Part shown: positions 52,541 through 64,000 of the stretch, piece after piece
How the letters are laid out: each line of letters starts with the position of its first letter
Numbering within the stretch: the stretch's first letter is position 1
NCBI RefSeq assembly: GCF_051014685.1
Contig: NC_135051.1
Span: 11,365,557-11,429,556, forward strand
Direction of reading: 5' to 3'
From: Ptiloglossa arizonensis
Taxonomy: Eukaryota; Arthropoda; Insecta; Hymenoptera; Colletidae
DNA length: 64,000 nt
Made by a program: the position numbers and the translations under genes
The notes under the pieces: model-generated
Databases searched by the model: none
The model's input: the letters and a program-made list of their open reading frames with translations, nothing else
Told to the model about the DNA's origin: nothing

Positions 52541-52878
52541 CTAGTCGGTTTAGACAAGCATTAAGCGAACTCAAATATACTATCCAAACCAAATATGCCA
52601 ACCCAACTACACGCAACATTAAATTAAAACAAGAAAATAAAGAACCAATGGAAAGATTGGACGTTTAAAGAACAATTGCTATCAATTGCGCCGAAATTTT
52701 CCATCAGCCCAGTCGGGTAAGAGTGACTAACGTTATTGAAATGAACTACAAAGGAAACAACCAAAACAACCAGAATTCAGAATACATCATACTCAAGAAT
52801 ACTCAACCAGGAAGACTATTATTTGATACAGGAGCAATAGTCAACCTACTCAAGCGAAGCTCTATACGAAGATTATAG
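52541..52878 (+). mobile_element. LTR-retroelement relic with retropepsin motif
   Basis: Broken plus-strand coding text resembles the end of a Gag-like region, which breaks off at a stop. It is followed, in the frame 52741-52878, by an aspartic protease start with the DTG catalytic triad after a hydrophobic strand (RLLFDTGA). This is a Gypsy-type gag-pol junction. The copy is short, with frame breaks and no polymerase or terminal repeats visible, so it is inactive. Confidence 0.6.
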
Positions 52879-53298
52879 TACTTTAAAATCATATCGTTTT
52901 TTTGTTGAGTATTTTGTCGACGTTTTGTTTATCTGTTTCGAATGATAAAGAGGACTGTTCGTTATCATTGCAGTATTGCAATATGTGACAAAAATTTTTC
53001 TACTGCCTATTTTTCGAAATTGATTGAGTTCATCTGTCCATGATAATGTCCGGTCGTGTTTCATGCTTCGAAAATGAGCTCGGTTCGATTTACAAATCCA
53101 TTCTTTTCTATAACGTTGTAAAGTTTTGAGATATTTTCCTTGTCAAGCAACAATACTTAGCTTTTCGATTAAAACTTTACGGATACTGTTTGTTTTTCTC
53201 TATTAATTTCCATGGAATTCTCTCTCGAATAACGACAAATAATTTAGGTTCATTTGGACAAATTTTATTTTTTATTTAAAATTCGTTGATAATGTCCC

Positions 53299-53460
53299 TT
53301 ATTGTTCCTCTGTCTTTTTTCGAGTAATGAAATGTTTTATCCACGCTCCTTGACCGCTTTTTTCTGGGGATCTGAACATATCTTTACCAGAATCGAAACT
53401 TTCTTTACGAATTCTGATAATCGTTCTAATAGATGAACGAGTATATTTAGCAATCCAATT
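53299..53460 (-). mobile_element. DDE-transposase N-terminal relic
   Basis: The minus-strand frame (53460 to a stop at 53299) reads like the DNA-binding region of insect transposase-like proteins: SSIRTIIRIRKE, then DMFRSPEKSG and a basic stretch. The known pattern is a helix-turn-helix with RIRKE followed by SPGK. A frameshift separates it from matching text further right. It is a fragment only. Confidence 0.4.
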
Positions 53461-56400
53461 GTTTGAATGATTTACTCGATGGAGAAACTTTCACATTCTA
53501 CGTTACATTTCTTTATAATTCTTTATACCATATTCCGTACTACACTATGTAATGTCTGTTCTTGCTTACGCGATTTCTTAATTAGTACTATATCTTATTC
53601 ACTTAAGTTAACAATATTTCACTAATCTTAAGTTCTAAACTCTAATATTAAACTGAAAAATTGCACTAGCATTAAACCGTAGCACTAATCATATAATATT
53701 AATAATACACTGAGATAAACTAAACTTTAATATCAGATATTCATTAGTAATAGAGTAGATTCATCCCCTGAAGTATGATATGCATTTATGAATCATCGTG
53801 TATATACCGTTGTTTTTGGAATAAAAAATGCAATTTTTCTTGTTATTAATTTAATACTGTAAAATCAGTCTTCAGACGTGTTTAAAGTATAAATTTGAAA
53901 AAATTTCACAAAAATATTTTTGAAACATTTTCAATTTATTCGGTTTAAAAACGAATATCTAGAAACGCATTTTTATACCTAAATGTATTATAATATTAGT
54001 AAAAAAACTCGTTTTTATGCACTGTGCGTGACATGGTGGGTATTTTTAATTTGAACATTTCTATGAAAATGTCATACAATCTGTAATTTACATTGAATTT
54101 ATCCTTTTCTACTAGTATAATTCTTTGAACGTATAATTAAACAGAGTGTATGCAAAAAGAGAATGCAAGAGTATCAGGATTGTTATATAATAGTACTGTT
54201 ATAGTATTTATATATTTCCAATACATTAGTATAATTTTATATTTTCTTAGTCAAACACGTTCACATTTTTTATATCGCAAAGTTTAATAACGTTATCGGT
54301 ATCAATATAGATCTGAATCATTTAATCTTAGAATAGGATTTTATAATAGCTTATTTATCGTGTGTTTCTCAAAATAATTTAATTAAATAACGGGTCAAGA
54401 AATACATGTATATTCATGTTATTGTGATTCGTGTTATTGATTAGTTTTAATGTGTTTTATCTTTGAGGCAATTATAGGTACGTATTGTCTAGTTTAAATA
54501 ATTGAAGGTTATCGGAAATTGATGTCAATAATAGTCATTTCTTAGTAATTGTATTCACGAACTATAACAGGTGAATTATTTAAAGTTTTTATTTATAATT
54601 TTGTAAATGTTGTATGGATGTAACAGGGAAATTAGTTACAATTATTTTAGAAAGTGTGATCTGATATTAATAAAAAAGTGTTTGACTTGACATTTTTACT
54701 TTACATAACAAAACATTTGTAGCTGATACTTAAAAACTAGAAATATTTAAGGCGCAATATCGTAGATAAATTATAAATAATTTTGAAGTATTCTTTATAA
54801 GTAATATTTGTAGGAAGGAGGTAAAGGAAATAAAAGATATAAAAAAAGAATTATGCAAGACAAAACAAACGGCTCGTTACATAGGTATTAGCCATGTCTG
54901 AAAGATAAATCAATTATGCGTGGCATGCCTTTTCCAATATTCGAATTTCGAATTTGTTTGCAGTGAAACATGCAATGTATGATGCTTTTAATAAAGGGTA
55001 AGATAAATTATGAATATTCATGCATGAGTTGAAATTTTAAGAAGGAGTTTTCTAAATAATAAATGTTTCTTTACTTAAAAGGTTATTCATTCTTTTAATG
55101 GTTCCTTTTGTAATTTTTTGACACGCATTATATTGCAAATTATTTTATAAATATGTAATAACATATTATGGCTATAAGACAACCAGGTTCAAGCAATATT
55201 ATTTCTAGCTGTACCTACTATCGGTATTAAAGTTAAAGTTAGTGAGTTGGGTAAAATATATGTTTAATGTTTGCGCATGAGTTTAAAATTTAAAAGAAAA
55301 ACGGTTCTTGAGTAATCAATATTTTATTAACAGATACTGAAAGTAGCGTTGGTTCATTATCCGCGAAGAAGATGATTAGAGAAAGATTCATTGAATCCTG
55401 GTTGGAGGATTTCTTCTTCTCACTGTGGGTAATTTATAACATATAGGAAGATATTAAAAGCAGATAAGAGTGACTCAATGAGGTATATTGTTTCTGTTAT
55501 ACATTTTAACCCAAAATTGTACAAAACAAATTACATGGTATAATAATACCAGATGATATTGTTAGAAGCGATAGTGATAATGAGTATTATTTATATTTTT
55601 TTTTTCTTTTTTTTTTTATATATTGTATGTGTGAATAAATAATTTTTCAAACTTCATTCATTGTGTACTTTTTTCAATGTTTAACTAATACGACAAATTT
55701 AAATTCATATTATTAAAAAAAAGTATGATTCAAAGTTTTCTATTGGAAAAACTACCGTAACCCTACAATTCAATGAAATAAAATTTATAGGTCAACCTTT
55801 ATAACACATTTACATTTAATATGCAATAAAAATGTAAAATAAATAAATAAATATTTGTAATCATTTTTTAATAAAAGATCTGTCATCGCTTTTTCAAACG
55901 TTTGTCGTGTTTGTTCATATTTTAACCCGCTTGTCCAATATGCGTCAAACTACTAAATAGATACTTATCTACTTTATGGTTAGAATGGCACGTCGTTCTG
56001 ATCATGCGAAGATCATATAGGCACTAATGTTTACATTTACTCTATCTTTAACTTAAATTAACTATAAATCCATCTTATACTTCGTTCAGTGTACCTGTTA
56101 AAATTAATATTTGAGAACTACTATATAAAATACTCGAATATGATTATATTTGCAAAAATTTTAATTTAAATGATAAATAATCAAAAAATCATTAACTCAA
56201 TTAACAATTGTTTCTAAGGAGCATTTAGGGAAACATAAATAGGATTCGAGGATAATTATGTTTATACTTAAATATAAATAACATTTTACATAGAGCAGTT
56301 TTCATGTCCTTGATAGCATTCAAATATAATCGAAATATCTTTAATATTTTACTTTAGAATAAGGTCACTTTTTTTTTCCATTTATAAAAATATACACACC

Positions 56401-58114
56401 TTTTTGTTTTTAATTCTTTGTGGCCGATAAACTCATTTATTTGGAAAATATATAGCTTTCACAGCCATAGAAATTATAATGTTTGCTGTATAATGTAAAC
56501 AATGTAAGCAAACAATGTTTTCTATATGTACATATGTACGTATGTTTCAAGAATTAACACAGCAACCGTAATAAATTCGATTATATTTGTATTTATTTTT
56601 TGTATGGTATACGAAAACATAACCCGACCAGGGTTACTACTGCTCGACTTTGAACGAAACTCTTGTTGTTAGAAAAAAAAGAATAGAAATATTTTATTCC
56701 TTACAGATTGTTAATGTTTTAAATATATATTGTTAATCACAAAATATCTGATCATTTTTAATTTTATTTATGTATTATAGACTGTTTTTTAATCATTAAA
56801 AACGTTTTTGTAATATTGAATTTCGCAAAATATGGGAATTGCTTTCTGGTGGCGTTCACAACATTCCTCCCGATGAGTGTAAAGTTAGCTGCTAGTAGAA
56901 TCTCATTTATATATAGTTACACTGTAGTTGAGTCACTTCAAGAGATTCCTCACTCTAATAATTGAGTGAACCTTGAAAACATACATTCTTGGTAAAGCTA
57001 ATCGAGAAGTATTATTACGTTTTACTGTGCTTATCTATCCAACAGTTAGACGAAGTCATAAATAATACATATACGTACGTACAACTTTTCTATAACTGTA
57101 AGTAAATTATACACAAGAATTAATATTTAATAGAACCATTAACGGTAGCATATCATTTTACATTTGCGTATTTAGTTTTGCATTTTAGTCATGTAATACG
57201 TATTCAAGATTTATATTGTCAAATATAATTAATTAAGCATTTTATATGTACATATTGTTTTATTTACACATTAAATGCGTTGCATTAATCGTTGCTAATT
57301 GTAAGTAATAATAAAAAATTAGATAATGAAATATTTTCAATGACTTCTTTCTTCTGTAAAGTATTATGTGAGGCAGATATTAACATCCTGCTTAGACTGA
57401 TTATAATGTGACCAAAATCACTTTTATATGACCTGTACAATTGTAGCAACATAACTTGTATTGTATTTTATTTAAAAATCATGATGCCTCTTAATGTGCA
57501 TATATAATCATAATTTATTTTATCTATATCAAGATTTAATAATTTAATCATTTTGTAAGTATTAAATATTTAGTATCAGAATCAGTAACTATAATATAAT
57601 AATAAAACACTAATTTTCATATTTTTATAATTTATGTGACAATTTTACAGATCTTTAAGTATTAATTTCATCACAATTAAATTGAAATGAAAGAACTATA
57701 AAGCCATAGTGTATTGTCATAATTATTCATTGCTATTTTATTTCATACATTGTACTTACATATATTTTTTTTTGTTGTAAGTACTAATTAGACCCAATAA
57801 TAGACATTTTTTATCAAATTTGTTATGAAGGTATGGTTTTTAAGTAATATACTTCGATTAACATGATTATTTTAATTTTATGTCTTTCAGAATTTTTATG
57901 TATATTGTGTATTAAGAATTTCATATTATAACAAAAATTTTTATTAAACAAATATATAATTATTTGTCTTTTACAGAAAGGATACAAATACATAAATTCA
58001 TTAAAAACTAAAAATATACATTTTTTATACATAACAAGGAGTTATGTAAATAATTGTAAGAAGTAGTCATTATAAATAAGATATTGATAATCCAATAACT
58101 ATTATTTAATATAA
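53461..58114. other. gene-poor region upstream of the extended synaptotagmin
   Basis: About 4.6 kb, very AT-rich. Apart from one candidate exon at 55334-55428, no coding signal was seen. The part just left of 58115 should contain the 5' UTR and perhaps the promoter of the extended synaptotagmin gene. Confidence 0.45.
55334..55428 (+). CDS. isolated candidate exon, unknown protein
   Basis: An AACAG acceptor, an open 95-nt exon (entry phase 1, exit phase 0) and a GTAATT donor. The encoded text (ESSVGSLSAKKMIRERFIES, then WLEDFFFSLW) is protein-like and stands out from the AT-rich flanks. No partner exon was found; it may be a leftover of a transposable element or of a larger gene. Confidence 0.25.
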
Positions 58115-61100
58115 ATGGAAGGCAAATGTGGAGACAATAAAATCTCTAAGCCAATTTCTTGGCCATATATGAATTTAGGTTCATTAACTGTATCATTTGT
58201 TACCAAATTGGTAACTGCTGGTATTATTTGGGGATGGGGATACCTAAACCTAAGCATAGCATGGTTAATTGCACCTGTTGCTTTAGCAGCATGGAAGTCA
58301 GAACGTCGAAAAGACAACAAATTAAAAGCAATTATTGCCCAAGCTACTGTAATGGCTAAAGAAAAAGAATTAATTATGAGTCGATTAGATGAATTGCCTT
58401 CCTGGGTTTATTTTCCTGACTTTGATAGAGCTGAATGGTTAAATAAAGTATGGAAAAGTTCATTTAAAAATATTTTGTATAATTTCAGATTTTATATTTA
58501 TAATAATTGCAATTAATTTCATATATATTTTAAGGTTTTATATAAAGTTTGGCCAAGTATAAATCATTTTGCTCGTGAATTGTGCAAACAAAGTATAGAA
58601 CCTGCTATCATTGAAAAATTGATAGAGTATAAGATAAAAGGATTTCAGTTTGAAAGATTAGTTTTAGGTCGAATTGTAAGTACACTTTAATATCTTTATG
58701 TCTGATGTTAATATATCAGGATCATGATTAATTTTTATTCACATTTAAAGCCCTTAAAAATTTATGGGATTAAAGCATATGATAAAAACACTTCAAGAAA
58801 TGAAGTGATAGTAGATGTTGACGTTATGTATGTATTCAAATTAATAATATACTTGACTTTAGTATTTTAACTATAATTTATATGATTTATTTAATTAAAT
58901 AATCAATACTATAGGTATGCTGGTGATTGTGATATCACTTTTTCTGTTGGTAATATAAAAGGTGGTATTAAGGACTTCCAGGTAAGGAACAGTGAAAATA
59001 AACCTTTTCTGCATAAATTCTTTAGTAACTTTATTAGTTAACTTTTAAAAGTAATTTTTAGATTCGTGGAATGATGAGGATTGTCATGAAACCATTATTA
59101 CCTGCTATACCTTTAGTTGGCGGTATACAAGCATTTTTCCTAAATCCCCCAGCTGTTAATTTTAATTTAGTTGGAGTTGCAGATGTCCTCGACTTACCAG
59201 GATTTAAGTAAGAAAAACGGAGTACTATATGACGCATATATCTGTGCATGTATATATATGATATACTAAACAAAACTATAAATAATCACATATTCCATCT
59301 ACAGTGAAATTTTAAGAAAAACTATAGTGGAACAAATAGCAGCATTTGTTGTTCTCCCGAATAAAATTGTTATACCTTTAAGTGATGCAGTACCAGTTGA
59401 ATCATTAAAAATACCAGAGCCCGAAGTGAGTTTTTTAAATATTATAGTTTGTTAATGCATATTATTGTGTGATATACTAATGAATCATCATTTTTTTGTA
59501 GGGAGTTTTAAGAATCCATGTAGTAGAAGCAAAACATCTCATGAAAAAAGATATTGGAGTATTGGGTAAGGGCAAGTCTGATCCATATGCCATTATAAAT
59601 GTTGGAGCACAAGAATTTAGAACAAAAACTATAGATAACACTGTAAACCCAAAATGGGATTTTTGGTGTGAGGTATGTACAATTTTTTATACAACAAAAC
59701 ATATGTTGATAGTATTAAATATGATGTCCTTAATGCATGTGCTTTGCAATCATTTTTTCTTGTAAGTCTATTGAAATTTCAAGCACAACATCTTGTATGT
59801 GGTAAGAAATGATATGATTTAAATAAATTAAAGCACGTAATACAATAGGTATTTTTAGTTGAAGAGAACAAAACAAAGTATAGAATAATTATGACACATA
59901 TTTCAATAATTCATTATTTTTTTATTGATCATATTTATGATCTTAAAATCATAAATTATTGTCTTATTACTTTTACTATGTGTTTATTTTTTGTACAAAT
60001 ATGTATGTCCATGTTCTTGTTTTTGTTATAAGATGTTGCTGATCTAACATTTATTATCATGATCAGTAAACTATAACTTTATTTGTATTTGTGTAAATTA
60101 TTGTTATGCTTACAGTAACAAAATATAATTAATAGGTTATACACAAAGATTGGAAACATCTTACTTCATGTCAATTTAATTTAGTTTCTTACTTTGGTAT
60201 GTATGTGTGTATGTGATGTGTGATGTGTTATGTGGGATTAGTGCGCCGTGACATCAGCCATCGCTCAACAAATTACTGTGCTGCTATGGGACTATGATGA
60301 CACCAAGGGTGATGAAAGTCTTGGAAGGTATGAATATAGTATTATATATTATTTTGAAATTTTATATAGAAGGTAAAATTTACATAAAAAATTAGTATCA
60401 ATTGTTATATTTATGTATGACAATGTTATTTTATTACATTATTGAAAATGTATATTTTCATAATATCACGAAGTGTGAGTAAAGCTTCTATACACCATAT
60501 TTGCTATACCATAAGTTTGCGTAATTATAAAAGAATACTTCATATTGAAGGATTTGTACATAATTTTTAATTTTCTATGTGTAGCAATAAGTTAAACAGA
60601 ACTTACTTACGATTTTACAATTAGTTCACTATTAAATTCAAGACAAATTTAAAATTCAGTAGAATCATGGTAAAAAGATGTCTCTACAATGCATAATTTA
60701 TAAGGATAATGTAAATACGTGAAGGTCTAGTGGTATCTTAAAGAGGAAACTTGACATCATTTTCATAATTTAATTATGAAATTAAAAAATGAAGAACACA
60801 TTCTCAGAACCAGATGCAAACTCTACAAAATACTTGAAGAATGAAATAAACAAATTATTTAAAAACATGCACTAAACAAAACTGAATTAAAATAAGCAGA
60901 ACTACATGAATGGAACAATAATGAAACTGCTGTTATAATGAAGTTAGGTGCTACAAAGGAAAAGTAGATATGTGTAACTTTTAAAATTAAAGGTGGACCT
61001 ACTGATCATTATAATGAAAAAAATGGAAAAACATAATAATTTAATGCATTTACATTGCAGTATCTAGAGACTTCTTTACCTTGATTTTTATTAAGGTTTT

Positions 61101-63923
61101 GTATACATACATTCAATTGTTTTATTAATTATCATAACTCTTTATGATTATTACAATAATAAATATTATGTCACTAAGCAAAATAATTCAAACAGTGGCT
61201 TATTATTAACGTTTAATTTATGTAAGGTGTACAGGAGTTTTCTTGATCATCCACAGATCTGATACATATCAACATATTAAAGCAATCATTTTTATTTATA
61301 AGATATGAGCATGTTGGTGTTGTATTAGTTTATATGCTATCTTTTATATGGCTTGGATTTAAGAGTGGGTGTTTGTATGTGTGTCATTTTACTGTGTCAG
61401 CAATTTCTTAATGCTTCATGGTAGAATAGAGTTTAAATGTATTTATTCTAGTAATATCACTTATTCTTTTCATAGTATAGTTTTTCTATTTATTATTAAA
61501 ATAATTTGTTTAATTCAATTATATTCATAGTCATTCTGTATGGCACAAATGTTTTCAAAATATTGTAATTCATTTGAAACAGTAATAAATTTGCAATTAT
61601 TATTAGTATATAGATGGAAGATTTATAAAACAATATTTTTATTTTAAAAATTTTATATACATCATAATATTGGCACACAGGCTGTGATCTGTTCATGTAT
61701 AATGCAGAAGGCTATGGTGTTTCTTTGGGATAGGGATGCAAGTATTCCATGTGTTCAGTGTGATGACTTCCTTGGCAGGTAGTAGATGTACTTATAAATA
61801 GTTACAATATAATACTTTTTAATTTAACAAAAATCATAAACAGCAAGTGATTGATATTATTACACATCACTCTGATGTTTATAAATCTTTCCTATTATAT
61901 TAATATGATTCTTAATTATTTATAGCACTTAGTGTGAATTAATTATAGCATTATGTATTGTAACGCATATATAATGTGTATTATATGTGTAGATTTGCTT
62001 TGTTCATTTATTACATTATTACACATACTTCTTCATTAGTACAATGAATACTGAGAAATTGCTGCCTACTTGGAACTAAGTCATGGCAGCTTCTCAGAAG
62101 AGGTAAGTACAATTTGAGTGCTGTTATCTTTCCAATTTGTTTGCTTTTGTCCATTCAGAGATATAAATGGGGGCAATGAGAACGAGTGTAAAATAGAAGA
62201 ACAAGTGAGAAACAGTAAAAGCAAGTAAAATATAGTTAACATTGAAGGAGATTAAGGAAAAGATTGCTGCAATTTCTCAGCATTCATTGTAAATAGTAGT
62301 TTTTATAATTTGTATTTTTAAAAAATGTGTTTTATAGTCATATAAATTTATTATGCATTTTTGTACTACTTCATCATTTATTTTCTGCTTTGTATTTATA
62401 TTTTGGTATTTGTATTATAAATTATTAACCATTTTTGTAATTTCTTTTGTTTCAATAATAAGTTTAATTATAGGTATAGAATTGTTAATTAATCATGTAA
62501 TATGAAATAACTTTATCATTTCAAAGTTTGTTTTTAATTTTAGTTATTGGTTTTATGAGAGTGATTAGGTGACTGTAGCTGATAATTAAAAAACTAAACT
62601 AGATTGTATGATGACAGTTTATAGTGGAAAAGAGCTTGGGAGCCTATTACAACACAGTGGTTGCCCATCTCTTTGACAAAGACAACGCAGGTCAAGATGA
62701 TCCACTTGGCAGGTATTGCTACTTGTAGCAAGTACATGTTTACCAGGAATAGAATGCACATGAAAATTCTTCTGTAATTAGTTTAGGGCAACATTTCTGT
62801 TTCTTGGTTACTGTAGATTGCGTGCTTATAAATCTGCAGTATTTTCAAAATTGAAATTGTATTGCTCTTATAGTGCATGTTGTTGGAAAGTCAGTCGCAA
62901 AAACAGCGAAATAAGAATTTATGTCACCACATTACTCTTTTTATTTCTTTATAAATTATTCCTTTGATGAGGCAGTACTTTATTTATAACATAAGAGTAC
63001 TCATATAACTATCTCTATTCTAAAGTACTGCTTATATGACTATGAATGTGTGTAATATAGAAGAATTTATTGCTTATGTGTAAAATGCATGGTATGAGAG
63101 TAATAAATTATGTATTACTGTAATAACAGCAACTGTATGTATGCTACATAACATGTATGAAATGCATGACAAATTTCTTGTATCATGGACTTTAGCATTT
63201 TAATCATCTCACTATACTTGTATAATTATCATGATCATAAAAGATATGTGTTAATGATAGCTACTATATAATATGTCAAATAAATTGTATAACATACTAA
63301 GCATTATTTTTCTATGCTGTAATAATATAGGGCCAGTATTGAAGTTAGTCGAGTGAAGAAAAAAGGAAACATTGATACAGTAAGTATAAAATATAATATA
63401 TTTAATGCAATAATAATGAAAATGTATTTTGTTCAGTGGGTCTCATTGGAAAAAGCAAAACATGGTATGGTTCATCTACGATTAACATGGTTTCAACTTT
63501 CAAAAAATGTTGCTGATTTGAAAGCTGTATGTTCTTCTAAAACATTATAAGTTTGACCATTTGATATCTGGTTTTTTATCATCTTTTTAATATATATAGG
63601 CATTAATTGAAACTCAAGAACTTCGAGTAACATCGATGAGTACAGCTCTTCTCATTCTTTATATTGATTCTGCTAAAAATTTACCAGTAAGCATGGAATC
63701 AATTAATTTAAAATAAAAATTAATTTTAATTTTAGAACAGTAAGTTTACATTAATAAATTTTAGTGTATTCGGGGAAATAAACAGCCTGATGTTTATCTT
63801 GAAGCAAGTATTGGTGGAATCACAAGAAGAACAGCTACTATGTTACGTTCCTGCGATCCAATTTGGGAACAAGGTTTCACCTTTTTAGTTAGCAATCCGG
63901 AGACAGGTGTTTTGCATATAAAG
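58115..63923 (+). CDS. ESYT2: extended synaptotagmin (ER-plasma membrane tether), 3' end beyond window
   Basis: Exons: 58115-58447, 58535-58675, 58751-58827, 58915-58981, 59062-59207, 59305-59425, 59502-59672, one of three alternative exons (60242-60327, 61681-61778 or 62618-62712), 63331-63379, 63437-63526, 63600-63686 and 63765-63923. All are in phase, giving about 509 residues with the shortest cassette before the edge. Residues 21-60 form a hydrophobic hairpin that anchors in the ER. The SMP lipid-transfer domain (about 98-290) has WVYFPDFDRAEWLNK, FERLVLG, GDCDITFSVGNIKGG and VVLPNKIVIPL. C2A starts near 296 (LRIHVVEAKHLMKKD, GKSDPYAIINVG, NPKWDFWCE). C2B starts in the exon at 63600 (LLILYIDSAKNLP) and continues in the last exon seen (DPIWEQGFTFLV). 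The family tethers ER to plasma membrane and moves glycerolipids in a Ca-dependent way. The last donor seen is GTTATA. Assignment to E-Syt2 rather than E-Syt1/3 is inference, as insects usually have one gene. Confidence 0.94.
60242..60327 (+). CDS. E-Syt C2A alternative exon a (86 nt)
   Basis: Acceptor GGATTAG and donor GTATGA; entry phase 0, exit phase 2. It encodes 28 residues plus two bases, with a beta strand (ITVLLWDYDDTK) and the end GDESLGR, where the split Arg codon is completed by the 63331 exon. DYDD supplies the Asp pair of the third calcium loop. The acceptor tract is TG-rich rather than pyrimidine-rich. Confidence 0.85.
61681..61778 (+). CDS. E-Syt C2A alternative exon b (98 nt)
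   Basis: Acceptor GCACACAG and donor GTAGTA; entry phase 0, exit phase 2, interchangeable with exon a. It encodes a homologous segment (AMVFLWDRDAS, then a Cys-containing insert, then CDDFLGR). The loop has DRD and is four residues longer than exon a. The extra Cys residues (IPCVQC) are peculiar to this version. Confidence 0.8.
62618..62712 (+). CDS. E-Syt C2A alternative exon c (95 nt)
   Basis: Acceptor GATGACAG and donor GTATTG; entry phase 0, exit phase 2. It encodes a third version of the segment (FIVEKSLGAYYNTVVAHLFD, then KDNAGQDDPLGR). The loop reads DKDNAGQDD, the most acidic of the three. A nearer AG at 62627-62628 would break the phase, which supports the start chosen. Confidence 0.8.
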
Positions 63924-64000
63924 GTTATATATATTTTTAACAAATTTTATTTCTTTATTTTTTTTGTTATAAACATAGCCTTTTTTTATGTATGTTGGGT

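Noticed and set aside
58102..58320. 72-codon minus-strand frame
   Set aside because: Antisense shadow of the first E-Syt exon.

Overview
The window is AT-rich animal DNA with short GT-AG introns and compact multi-exon genes. The proteins fit an insect, probably Hymenoptera; the order is inference from composition and protein character, since no marker sequence was compared. I rebuilt gene models by hand by checking splice sites and codon phase at every junction. No tRNA, rRNA, CRISPR array or bacterial-type operon was seen.

Layout. 1-15.8 kb is mostly non-coding. It holds a partial gene for a small secreted cysteine-rich protein (minus strand), a fold-back element, a 111-bp tandem duplication and a 278-bp direct repeat. 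15.9-19.1 kb (+) encodes a galectin with a long Gly/Pro/Tyr/Gln-rich tail. 19.8-30.9 kb (-) encodes a full integrin alpha chain; a 7.4-kb intron between its exons 2 and 3 holds degenerate hAT, Jockey-like and Tc1/mariner-like elements. 32.0-35.0 kb (-) is DCAF5, a WD40 substrate receptor of CUL4-DDB1 ligase. It is head to head with NTPCR (35.6-36.7 kb, +) across a 648-bp gap. 37.8-40.2 kb (-) is protein phosphatase 5. 40-46.9 kb is non-coding with fold-back repeats and a few isolated candidate exons. 46.9-47.8 kb (+) is type I isopentenyl-diphosphate isomerase. 47.8-58.1 kb is gene-poor, with a GC-rich island and retroelement and transposase relics. 58.1 kb to the right edge (+) is an extended synaptotagmin that runs off the window.

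The genes are unrelated housekeeping, adhesion and membrane-contact genes, as expected for eukaryotic chromosomal DNA. The most notable signal is in the extended synaptotagmin. Three exons of 86, 98 and 95 nt, all entering in phase 0 and leaving in phase 2, each encode a different version of the same C2A segment containing a calcium-binding loop. This looks like a mutually exclusive exon cluster. Also of note are the galectin tail, several fold-back and TA-flanked miniature elements, and the unidentified GC-rich island.
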